Source of the DNA: Alloalcanivorax venustensis ISO4
GTDB lineage: Bacteria > Pseudomonadota > Gammaproteobacteria > Pseudomonadales > Alcanivoracaceae
Direction of reading: 5' to 3'
Length of the DNA: 64,000 bases
Assembly: GCF_015356855.1 (NCBI RefSeq)
Contig: NZ_ARXR01000014.1
Location: 1-64,000, forward strand
The notes under the pieces were generated by a model. It was not told where the DNA came from, made no database searches, and saw only the letters and a list, made by a program, of their open reading frames with translations. The position numbers and the translations under genes are program-made. Positions 5,618 through 12,307 of this stretch are shown piece after piece (position 1 is the first letter of the stretch; each line of letters opens with the position of its first letter).

Positions 5618-6466
5618 ATGCTTGCGCAAGCCGCCGGAAAGATCAAAGCCCTGCGACCGCCATTCAAAGACGTGTTCAAGCCCCGTGATGCGCTCAAAGG
5701 GCCGGAAACAGGCGCTCGGTTCAGCGCTTATTTTACCCGGTCCCGCCGGGAGATCCTGAAGATTCAGCGTTTGCGTTACCGGATCTTTTCCCAGGAGTAC
5801 GGCGCCAGCTTCCACGCGCCGTTCGGTCTGGACCGGGACCGCTTCGACCGCCATTGCCTGCACCTGGTGGTGCGCGATAACCAGAGCGGCGAGCTGGTCG
5901 GCTACACCCGGGTGCTGGCCGGGGAGCGCACGCACAAAACCGGCGGTTTCTACTCGGCGAACGAGTTTCATCTTGGGCCGCTGGCCGGTTTGCAGGGGCG
6001 TGTGGCGGAAATCGGCCGCACCTGCATTCATCCGGATTACCGGGGTGGGGCGGTGATCACCGTGCTGTGGGCGCGCCTGGCCCAGTACATGCTGGAGAAC
6101 GACATCGGTTCGTTGATCGGCTGCGCCAGCATCGCGTTGAGCGAAGGCTTTAACGTGGCGGCGATCGATCAGCGCATCCGCGAATCCCATATGACGCCGC
6201 CGCACCTGCGGGTGACGCCGCGTTTCCGGCTCGACCGCATGCCCGGCGACGCCCTGGACGGCGCCGGCGAGCGCGGCGGGGTGAAGATGCCGCCGCTGCT
6301 TAAAGCCTACCTGCGCATGGGCGCGCGGGTGTGCGGCGAACCCTGCTGGGACCCGGACTTCAACTGCCTGGATTATTTCATCCTGATGGAAGTGTCGCGG
6401 CTGCCGGCGCGCTATGTGCAGCACTTCCTGCAGCCCGGCGATGCCCGGCCGGCGGTGGCGGTGTGA
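5618..6466 (+). CDS. olsB: OlsB-like N-acyltransferase, ornithine-lipid synthesis
   Basis: This 282-residue GNAT-fold protein resembles OlsB/hemolysin-like acyltransferases, which move a 3-hydroxyacyl group from acyl-ACP to the alpha-amino group of ornithine, giving lyso-ornithine lipid at the inner membrane. Characteristic segments are YFTRSRREILKIQRLRYRIF near the N-terminus, HCLHLVVRD, and the acetyl-binding EIGRTCIHPDYRGG around residue 130. The C-terminal part has CWDPDFNCLDYFILM, common in this family. The start has GGAG nine bases upstream. It is followed two bases later by a PlsC-type gene, the usual olsBA arrangement. Ornithine lipids are typical of phosphate-limited or marine bacteria. 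Confidence 0.85.
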   Translation: MLAQAAGKIKALRPPFKDVFKPRDALKGPETGARFSAYFTRSRREILKIQRLRYRIFSQEYGASFHAPFGLDRDRFDRHCLHLVVRDNQSGELVGYTRVLAGERTHKTGGFYSANEFHLGPLAGLQGRVAEIGRTCIHPDYRGGAVITVLWARLAQYMLENDIGSLIGCASIALSEGFNVAAIDQRIRESHMTPPHLRVTPRFRLDRMPGDALDGAGERGGVKMPPLLKAYLRMGARVCGEPCWDPDFNCLDYFILMEVSRLPARYVQHFLQPGDARPAVAV

Positions 6467-6468
6467 CG

Positions 6469-7248
6469 ATGCGGGATCTGTCGCTGAACTCGCCGGTGGG
6501 GGAGAGTTCGGTACGGGTGACCGCGCGGCGCTGCTGGCGCGCCTTGCGGGTGCTTATGCACCTGCTGGGCGGGGTGCTGGAGGCCATCTGGCTGAGGGCG
6601 GGACGGGATCCCCACCGGGTGGTGATTCTGAACGCCAAGCGGCGCTGGTGCCTGCGCTTTCTTACCATTCTGGGGGTGGAGCTGCGCGTTCAGGGGCCGT
6701 TGCGGGCGGGGCCGGTGCTGCTGGTCAGCAACCACGTGTCCTGGCTGGATATCCCGGTGATCGCCGCCGCCCGGCCGTGCTACTTCCTGTCCAAGGCGGA
6801 GGTGGCGGAGTGGCCGGTGATCGGCTGGCTGGCGCGCGCCGTGGGCACCCTGTTTATCCGTCGCGGCGGCGGTGAGTCCAAGGCCAAGACCGAGGAGATC
6901 CGTGGTCGGCTGGATCGCGGCCACGGCATCCTGGTGTTCCCGGAAGGCACCACCACTGACGGTACCGGCGTGCGCCGGTTCTTCCCGCAGTTGTTCGCCG
7001 CCGCCGGTGACGACGCGCCGGTGCAGACCGTCGCCGTGCGTTACCGCGACGAGCAGGGCCGACCGGACACCGGCATCGCCTTTATCGACGACGACGAGTT
7101 CCACCATCACCTGTGGCGGCTGCTCGGGCGCCGCCGGATCGTGGTTGAACTGACCTTCGGCGCGCCCTTGCCGCCGGACGAACCCCGCGCCCTGGCCCGC
7201 GAAGCCTGCGAGCGGATCGTCGCCGACTTGGGCGCCACCGTCGGATAA
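6469..7248 (+). CDS. olsA: OlsA/PlsC-like O-acyltransferase
   Basis: The 259-residue protein contains the lysophosphatidic-acid acyltransferase blocks: NHVSWLD (the catalytic NHX4D motif, about residues 88-94), a FIRRG segment and FPEGTTTDG. A hydrophobic stretch near residues 25-40 probably anchors it in the inner membrane. Beside olsB the expected reaction is acylation of the hydroxyl of lyso-ornithine lipid; a general PlsC activity on lysophosphatidic acid is also possible. The ATG at 6469 lies two bases after the olsB stop, so the pair should be translationally coupled. Confidence 0.85.
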   Translation: MRDLSLNSPVGESSVRVTARRCWRALRVLMHLLGGVLEAIWLRAGRDPHRVVILNAKRRWCLRFLTILGVELRVQGPLRAGPVLLVSNHVSWLDIPVIAAARPCYFLSKAEVAEWPVIGWLARAVGTLFIRRGGGESKAKTEEIRGRLDRGHGILVFPEGTTTDGTGVRRFFPQLFAAAGDDAPVQTVAVRYRDEQGRPDTGIAFIDDDEFHHHLWRLLGRRRIVVELTFGAPLPPDEPRALAREACERIVADLGATVG

Positions 7249-7293
7249 CGTCCCTCCATCTGCCCCAACCCCACCGTACGCCCGGGATCACGG

Positions 7294-7339
7294 AAAGTTC
7301 CGCTCTCGCCGACACGCCGGGTCGTTTCCTGCTTACCTC
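7294..7339 (+). repeat. 46-bp direct repeat left of hicAB
   Basis: The stretch starting AAAGTTCCGCTCTCGCCGAC and ending GTTTCCTGCTTACCTC recurs at 8104-8149 with 44 of 46 bases identical. The two copies are 810 bases apart and bracket the hicAB pair. The only differences are the dinucleotide at 7320-7321. Confidence 0.85.
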
Positions 7340-7427
7340 TAATCTCGCCAGCGTCGGCTAACGTGCTTGATTCAATGCTGCAGCTTTGACAAGCAACTAT
7401 ATTTAGTCGCAAAATGGACGCGTTAAT

Positions 7428-7676
7428 ATGACGAGTACCCGACGCCTGATCATCAAATTGAGGGCGCTCGAGCAAGGATTCACCTGGCAAGAGCTTGAAA
7501 CATTGCTTCGTCGATTGGGGTACGAGCGCAGGCAAGGGAGTGGCTCGCGCGTCAAATTCACGAACGGCGATCCGTTGCAGCTGATAAGTCTGCACCGTCC
7601 CCATCCGGGTAATGAGCTGAAACGTTACGCGCGGCGCCAGGTGATCGAGAAGTTAGAGGATGGAGGCCTGATCTAG
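7428..7676 (+). CDS. hicA: HicA-type toxin (dsRBD-like mRNA interferase)
   Basis: The 82-residue basic protein has the HicA layout: an N-terminal helix (QELETLLRRLGYERR), a GSGSRVKF strand and the ISLHRPHPGNELKRYARRQV segment. In the GSRV-type HicA subgroup the conserved His is in the HRPHP motif, present here at about residue 60. HicA toxins cleave mRNA and tmRNA and are blocked by HicB. Its stop codon directly abuts the hicB start at 7677. It appears intact. The 46-bp direct repeats on both sides suggest it moved in as a module with hicB. Confidence 0.85.
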   Translation: MTSTRRLIIKLRALEQGFTWQELETLLRRLGYERRQGSGSRVKFTNGDPLQLISLHRPHPGNELKRYARRQVIEKLEDGGLI

Positions 7677-8072
7677 ATGGCGAATCTGCTGCAGTATCGT
7701 GGTTACTACGGGTCCATTGAAGCCAGCCCGGAAGACAACTGCCTGTATGGCAAACTGCTTTATATCCAGGCCTTGGTGAATTATGAAGCCGAGACCGTTG
7801 CCGCGCTGGAGCAAGCGTTCCAGCAGGCCGTGGACGATTACCTGGCGGACTGCGACGAGTCGGGTCAGCCGCCGGAGAAGCCATGTAAGGGTTCCTTCAA
7901 TGTCCGGGTCGGTCACGATATTCACTTGGCGGCCGCGCGTGCGGCGACACAAGAAGATTCTTCCCTGAACGAGCTTGTGCGAAAAGCCCTGGAACGCTAT
8001 CTGGCCGAGCCCCGACAGCACGACGCGATAGCCGAGCCCGCCAGAACATTCGATAAGCGCCGCCGACCCTGA
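7677..8072 (+). CDS. hicB: HicB-type antitoxin
   Basis: This 131-residue protein has the two HicB parts. An N-terminal RNase-H-like domain (MANLLQYRGYYGSIEASPED to AVDDYLADC, about residues 1-61) binds the toxin. A C-terminal ribbon-helix-helix segment (SFNVRVGHDIHLAAARAA to LVRKALERYL, about residues 75-115) binds the operator. The gene begins immediately after the hicA stop. Its N-terminal half is paralogous to the truncated copy at 4907-5105, so the region has hosted at least two hicB genes. The acidic/basic tail after residue 115 has no assigned role. Confidence 0.9.
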   Translation: MANLLQYRGYYGSIEASPEDNCLYGKLLYIQALVNYEAETVAALEQAFQQAVDDYLADCDESGQPPEKPCKGSFNVRVGHDIHLAAARAATQEDSSLNELVRKALERYLAEPRQHDAIAEPARTFDKRRRP

Positions 8073-8103
8073 CCGGCCTGCTCTTGATGCGCTTTGCTGA
8101 CAT

Positions 8104-8149
8104 AAAGTTCCGCTCTCGCCGACACGCCGTCTCGTTTCCTGCTTACCTC
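8104..8149 (+). repeat. 46-bp direct repeat right of hicAB
   Basis: Second copy of the sequence at 7294-7339, starting AAAGTTCCGCTCTCGCCGAC. It lies 31 bases after the hicB stop. Together the copies delimit an 856-base unit containing only hicAB. They could be duplicated target sequence, recombination scars or copies of a small repeat. Confidence 0.85.
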
Positions 8150-8244
8150 CGATCGCTTCCTGATCCACTACGCTGACTCCATAACGGGGAGACCAGGCCC
8201 TGCCTGTGGTGAGGCTATGTCATCAGGCAGTTCACTGTGTTTCT

Positions 8245-8310
8245 GTATTGAGGTGCGATACGTTACGGGTTACATTCGTTTTCCTGCATGTTGAATGTGA
8301 GGTGCACTGA
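8245..8310 (+). pseudogene. Probable remnant of a higB toxin C-terminus
   Basis: The frame ending in TGA at 8308-8310 reads [20 protein letters not shown] before the stop. HigB/RelE-type toxins typically end with a similar pattern, W-R-[IL]-T-F-x-F ... Y-E-D-Y-H-stop. The stop overlaps the next higA start as TGATG, the usual higBA junction. No upstream start or the rest of the toxin can be found in the 160 bases back to the direct repeat. The call rests on this short similarity only. Confidence 0.4.
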
Positions 8311-8591
8311 TGCACAACCCTCCCCACCCCGGTGAAGTCATAAAGGAACTCTGTCTTGATCCTCTGGGATTGACGGTGACCGCCGCCGCCGAGGCGTTGG
8401 GGGTCAGTCGCAAGACATTGAGCGCCATCCTGAACGGAAAGGCGGGTATCAGCCCGGAAATGGCGATCAGGCTTTCCATCGCATTTGATACGTCCGCGGA
8501 GAGTTGGCTCACCCAGCAGGCGCAGTACGAACTCTGGCACGCCGAACAGCACCGAAAGGATTTGAACGTCAAGAAGCTCGTCGCCGCGTAG
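8310..8591 (+). CDS. HigA/VapI-family antitoxin, apparently orphan
   Basis: The 93-residue protein begins [20 protein letters not shown], the standard opening of HigA addiction-module antitoxins. It continues with a helix-turn-helix ([20 protein letters not shown]) and the [12 protein letters not shown] helix. Such proteins normally follow a RelE-like higB toxin and repress the operon. Here no intact toxin gene precedes it; only a short higB-like tail is visible. It may persist as a regulator or as protection against a related toxin. The gene itself shows no lesion. Confidence 0.85.
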   Translation: MHNPPHPGEVIKELCLDPLGLTVTAAAEALGVSRKTLSAILNGKAGISPEMAIRLSIAFDTSAESWLTQQAQYELWHAEQHRKDLNVKKLVAA

Positions 8592-8702
8592 GTTTGCGGG
8601 CCGGTGACGCCGGAGTGGCGTCTTTGGCATGACCCGGCCTACCGGCGACGGTGCCGGGCCTGCTACTATTGGCGCCGTTTTGAGTTGCCATGAGGAAGGC
8701 CC

Positions 8703-9269
8703 GTGACCCGCGCCAGCGACCTGAAAAAATCCGACGTTATTGAACACAACGGCTCTTTGTTCGTGATCCGCCAGATCGAGGTGAATTCCCCCTCGGCGCG
8801 GGGCGCGGCCACGCTGTACCGGGTGCGCGCCGCCGCGGTGGGCGGCGGGCCGAAGTTCGAGGAGCGCTACAAGGGCGACGAGGACGTGCCCACGGTGGAG
8901 TTGCTGCGCCGGCCGGTGCATTTCTCCTACGTGGACGGCGACGACCATGTGTTCATGGACGACGAGGATTTCTCCCAGTACCCGCTCAAGGCCGAGGATA
9001 TCCGCGACGAGCTGCCGTTCATCACCGAGGGCTGTGACGGCCTGCTGGCCCTGAAGGTAGGGGATTCGGTGATCGGCCTGGAGCTGCCGTTGTCGGTGGT
9101 GCTCACCATCACCGAGACCACGCCGGCGATGAAGGCGGCCTCCGCCAGTGCCCGCACCAAGCCCGCCACCCTGGAGACCGGCCTGGTGGTCCAGGTGCCG
9201 GAGTACATCCAGGAGGGCGAGAAGGTGAAGGTGAATACCTCCGAGCGGAAGTTCATGTCCCGTGCCTGA
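8703..9269 (+). CDS. efpL: Elongation factor P-like protein EfpL (YeiP)
   Basis: The 188-residue protein has the three-barrel EF-P architecture: MTRASDLKKSDVIEHNGSLF at the N-terminus, an S1/OB-like middle (VELLRRPVHFSYVDGDDHVFMDD) and the C-terminal LETGLVVQVPEYIQEGEKVK. YeiP/EfpL proteins are EF-P paralogues that relieve ribosome stalling. The loop that carries the modified residue in EF-P reads NSPSARGAATLYR here, the YeiP type. Translation appears to start at GTG 8703, preceded by GAGGAAGG. Its stop overlaps a possible GTG start of the next gene. Length matches the family. Confidence 0.9.
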   Translation: MTRASDLKKSDVIEHNGSLFVIRQIEVNSPSARGAATLYRVRAAAVGGGPKFEERYKGDEDVPTVELLRRPVHFSYVDGDDHVFMDDEDFSQYPLKAEDIRDELPFITEGCDGLLALKVGDSVIGLELPLSVVLTITETTPAMKAASASARTKPATLETGLVVQVPEYIQEGEKVKVNTSERKFMSRA

Positions 9270-10338
9270 GGATCAGCTTCAAGCTACAAGCCCCAAGCTA
9301 CAAGCGGGGAGGGGATCGTTTCCCTCCGCCTGCTTGCGGCTTGTAGCTTGTGGCTTGTGGCTGGCCTTGTCCGGCTGCCAGCTCGGCTACTACGGCCAGG
9401 CCGTGAAGGGCCACATGGACCTGATGGGCGCGCGCCAGCCGGTGGCCGACGTGGTGGCCGATCCGGAAACACCGGTGGCGGTGCGCCGGCAACTGGCCCT
9501 GGCCGGTGACGTGCTCACGTTCGCCGATGAGTCCCTGGCGCTGCCGGCGCGTAACGTCTACCAGGACTATGTGCATCTGCGCGACGACGCGGTGGTCTGG
9601 AATGTGGTCGCCGCGCCGCCGTATTCCCTGGAGCCGCGCACCTGGTGCTACCTGCTGCTGGGGTGCCTGAGCTACCGCGGTTACTTCGACCGCGCCGACG
9701 CCGAGGCCCTGGCCGAGAAGCTCGACGCGGAGGGGCGGGACACCTACGTGGGCGGCGCCATTGCTTACTCCACCCTGGGGTGGTTCGCGGACCCGCTCAC
9801 CACGCCGATGATCGACCGCTCCGGCCCGGCCCTGGTGGAGCTGCTGATTCATGAGCTGGTCCACCGGCGGCTGTATATCCGCAACGACACCCGTTTCAAT
9901 GAGTCCCTGGCCACCATGGTGGCCCGCGAGGGCACGCTGCGCTATCTGGCGCGCCACGATCTGCAGGTGGACCTGGACCGCTGGCAACAGCGCGACCGCG
10001 CCCGCGACGCCTTTCTGGCCCTGGTGGGGCAGACCCGGGAGCAACTGGGCGAGCTGTACGCCAGCGGCGCCGATGAAGCCACCATGGCCGAGGGCAAAGC
10101 GGCGCTGATTGAGGGTCTGCGCGAGAACTACCGGGCCCGCGCCGAGCAGCTGCCGGCCCTGCGCGCCTACGCCGGCTTTTTCGAGGGGCGGTTGAACAAT
10201 GCCCGCCTGAACGGCGTCCATGACTATTACGGCCTGGTGGGGACGTTTCAGGAGGTGCTGCTAAGCTGCGGCGGGCACTGGGACTGTTTCTGGGAGGCGG
10301 TGGAAGTGCTGGCCGACAAAGAGGATTGGAATGCTTGA
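9262..10338 (+). CDS. Putative aminopeptidase lipoprotein (PF10023-like)
   Basis: The protein resembles the Aminopep family of gammaproteobacterial lipoproteins. A lipobox LALSGC is followed by QLGYYGQAVKGHMDLM, then PPYSLEPRTWCY and, near residue 195, the zinc-protease motif HELVHRRLYI with NESLATMVAREG downstream supplying the third ligand. It probably acts in the periplasm attached to a membrane. The start is uncertain: GTG at 9262 overlaps the efpL stop and gives 358 residues with a long leader, while TTG at 9334 gives a compact lipoprotein signal peptide. The leader and much of the signal peptide are encoded by a REP-like inverted repeat (9277-9363). The 3' end overlaps glpG by 8 bases. 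Confidence 0.75.
   Translation: MPEDQLQATSPKLQAGRGSFPSACLRLVACGLWLALSGCQLGYYGQAVKGHMDLMGARQPVADVVADPETPVAVRRQLALAGDVLTFADESLALPARNVYQDYVHLRDDAVVWNVVAAPPYSLEPRTWCYLLLGCLSYRGYFDRADAEALAEKLDAEGRDTYVGGAIAYSTLGWFADPLTTPMIDRSGPALVELLIHELVHRRLYIRNDTRFNESLATMVAREGTLRYLARHDLQVDLDRWQQRDRARDAFLALVGQTREQLGELYASGADEATMAEGKAALIEGLRENYRARAEQLPALRAYAGFFEGRLNNARLNGVHDYYGLVGTFQEVLLSCGGHWDCFWEAVEVLADKEDWNA
9277..9363. repeat. AAGCTACAAGC-type inverted repeat inside a coding region
   Basis: The left arm has two CAAGCTACAAGC-like units (9280-9305). The right arm (9332-9363) has the complementary GCTTGTAGCTTGTGGCTTG pattern. An opposed GGGGAGGGG/CCCTCC pair sits in the centre. The arms match imperfectly. The right arm is translated as LRLVACGLW, part of the signal peptide of the aminopeptidase lipoprotein. 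Confidence 0.7.
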
Positions 10339-11170
10339 ATTGGTGCGCCTGAACAACGAGAAGCTCGCCCGGCAACTGGCCCATGTGCTGGGCCGTGAGG
10401 GTATCCGCACCCGCGAGGAAGCCGGCGACGGCGAGTTCGTGCTGTTCCTTGAGGATCCGGCGCGCCATGACGAAGCGCGGCGTATCAGCGAGGCGTTCCT
10501 GCGTGACCCCGGGGCGCGCCGCTGGCAGGACAACGCCTGGCAGGCCAGCGAGCCGGTCACCGGCCTGCCGCGCCAGCAGGTGTTTTCCGGCGGCTGGTTC
10601 GCCAGCATGGGGCCGGTGACGCGCACGGTGCTGGTGGTGACCGCGCTGATCTACGCCTCGCCCTATGTGATCGGCCCGGATATCTATTACGCGCTGATGT
10701 TCCCGCAAAGCCTGGACGGCCTGGCGGCCCAGCCGTGGCGGCTGTTCAGCCCGATGCTGCTGCATTTCTCGGTGCTTCACATCATCTTCAACTTGCTGTG
10801 GTGGAGTGACCTGGGCCGTTTGATCGAGCGCTTCCAGTCCAGCTTCCAATTGATCTGGATCACGCTGCTGGTGGCGGCGGTCTCCAACCTGGCCCAGTTC
10901 ATGGATACCGGCCCGCGCTTCGGCGGGCTTTCCGGGGTGGTTTACGGGTTGCTCGGCTATCTATGGCTGTACGGCAAGACCAACCCGGCGGCCGGGTATC
11001 AGCTGCGCCGGGAGATTGTGATATTGATGCTGGTTTGGCTGGTGATCTGTTATGTAGGGCTGGCGGACATCGTCGCCAACGCCGCGCATTTGTCCGGCCT
11101 GATCACCGGCGCGGCGCTGGGCGCGGGCATCGGACTCTACCGCCGCGCCCGCTATTACAAAGGCGGGTAG
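10331..11170 (+). CDS. glpG: GlpG-like rhomboid intramembrane protease
   Basis: The 279-residue protein has the GlpG layout: a soluble N-terminal domain (about residues 1-80, MLELVRLNNEKLARQLAHVL) and six membrane helices. The catalytic Ser201 is in FGGLSGVVYG and His253 in NAAHLSG, almost the same numbering as E. coli GlpG. The L1-type segment WRLFSPMLLHFSVLHIIFN is also present. It cleaves transmembrane substrates in the inner membrane. The start overlaps the preceding gene by 8 bases. The TAG stop is part of a BIME unit (TAGGAGCGGG) that begins at the gene end. Confidence 0.92.
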   Translation: MLELVRLNNEKLARQLAHVLGREGIRTREEAGDGEFVLFLEDPARHDEARRISEAFLRDPGARRWQDNAWQASEPVTGLPRQQVFSGGWFASMGPVTRTVLVVTALIYASPYVIGPDIYYALMFPQSLDGLAAQPWRLFSPMLLHFSVLHIIFNLLWWSDLGRLIERFQSSFQLIWITLLVAAVSNLAQFMDTGPRFGGLSGVVYGLLGYLWLYGKTNPAAGYQLRREIVILMLVWLVICYVGLADIVANAAHLSGLITGAALGAGIGLYRRARYYKGG

Positions 11171-11222
11171 GAGCGGGCCCCGCCCGCGAAAGGAGGCGAA
11201 GCCTCCGGCAGGATTCCAGAGA
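11168..11222 (+). repeat. BIME/REP unit, forward, single
   Basis: The unit has a first hairpin GAGCGGGCCCCGCCCGC, a GAAAG linker, a second hairpin GGAGGCGAAGCCTCC and the constant tail GGCAGGATTCCAGAGA. It overlaps the glpG stop codon. It belongs to the twelve-unit family found through the window. Confidence 0.9.
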
Positions 11223-11243
11223 CGGAGTAGTAATGGTGCCGAC

Positions 11244-12080
11244 ATGCGAATAGCCAAATACCTGATGGGGCCAATGCTGGCACTGCTTTTGACCGGCTGC
11301 GGGGTGGCGCGTCTGGACGAGAGCCTGGGCCGCGCGGTGATGCAGAACAACGATCTGGCCACCGTCGAGGCGGGCCTGCCCTCCTATCTGCTGATGGTGG
11401 ACGGGCTGATCGTCAACTGGCCGGAGCGCAGCGGCCTGCTGATGACCGGCGCCGACCTGTACGGCGCCTACGCCGGCGTGTTCGTGGACGACGAAGCGCG
11501 CGCCGCGCGCCTGAACGAAAAGGCGCTGGCGTACGCTCTGCGTGGCGCCTGCGCCCACGACGCCGACTATTGCGACCTGCGCGACATCGAGGTGCCGGCG
11601 TTCGAGGCGCTGCTCGACGAGGCCGGCCAGGACGACGTGCCGGTGCTGTTTTCGCTGGGCGGCGCCTGGGCCGGCTACATCCAGACCCACACCGAGGACT
11701 GGAACGCGGTGGCGGAGCTGTCCCGGGTGCGGCTGCTGATGGAACGGGTGGTGGCGCTGGACGAAGACTACCGCTACGGTCAGGCGCATATGTACCTGGG
11801 CGTGCTCAACAGCATCCTGCCGGCCAGCCTGGGCGGCCGCCCGGAGCAGGCGCGTACCCACTTCGAACGCGCCATATCGCTGTCCGACGGCCGTAACCTG
11901 CTGGCGCGGGTGCTGTTCGCGGAGCATTACGCGCGGCTGGTGTTCGACCGTGAGCTGCACGACGATCAGCTGCGCAAAGTGCTTGAGGCCGAGCCGGACG
12001 TGCCCGACCTGACGCTGCAGAACACCTACGCCAGGCAGCAGGCGCGACAGTTGCTGGACAGCGCCGACGATTATTTTTAG
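11244..12080 (+). CDS. TatT-type TRAP transporter-associated lipoprotein
   Basis: The 278-residue protein has a lipoprotein signal (MRIAKYLMGPMLALLLTGC) and a mostly helical, TPR-like body. Segments such as LLMERVVALDEDYRYGQAHMYLGVL and PEQARTHFERAISLSDG are characteristic of the TatT component family (first described as the periplasmic partner in TPAT transporters of Treponema). It is followed by dctP-, dctQ- and dctM-like genes, so it very likely helps the binding protein present ligand. The ATG has no strong ribosome-binding site. A forward/reverse BIME pair fills the gap before dctP. Confidence 0.85.
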   Translation: MRIAKYLMGPMLALLLTGCGVARLDESLGRAVMQNNDLATVEAGLPSYLLMVDGLIVNWPERSGLLMTGADLYGAYAGVFVDDEARAARLNEKALAYALRGACAHDADYCDLRDIEVPAFEALLDEAGQDDVPVLFSLGGAWAGYIQTHTEDWNAVAELSRVRLLMERVVALDEDYRYGQAHMYLGVLNSILPASLGGRPEQARTHFERAISLSDGRNLLARVLFAEHYARLVFDRELHDDQLRKVLEAEPDVPDLTLQNTYARQQARQLLDSADDYF

Positions 12081-12098
12081 GCCTGCGGGAGCAGGCCT

Positions 12099-12244
12099 TG
12101 TGGGAGCGGGCCCGGCCCGCGAAAGGCCGGCAACGCCGGCCGGCAGGATACCAGAGAGGGTGCTTATGCTGCGGGTAGAGGGCGCTCTGGGATCCTGCCG
12201 GCAAGCAAAGCTTGCCTTTCGCGGGCGGGGCCCGCTCCCACAAG
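12099..12244. repeat. BIME pair (forward + reverse) between tatT and dctP
   Basis: The forward unit at 12099-12157 has variable stem GGCCGGCAACGCCGGCC. The reverse unit at 12183-12244, read on the minus strand, has variable stem GGCAAGCTTTGCTTGCC. Both share the GCGGGC/GCCCGC first stem and the GGCAGGAT-CCAGAG tail. A small extra hairpin GCCTGC-GGGA-GCAGGC (12081-12096) follows the tatT stop directly. The pair sits inside what looks like one operon. Confidence 0.9.
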
Positions 12245-12307
12245 GCCGCGCCCGCAAGGCTGGCCCCAACAAGGCCTTTTTGCACTATTTTGATGATGGA
12301 GAGAAGG

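Noticed and set aside
7386-7403. TTGACA followed by TATATT as a hicA promoter
   Set aside because: The two hexamers are only six bases apart, far from the 16-18 needed; no properly spaced -10 was found for this -35.
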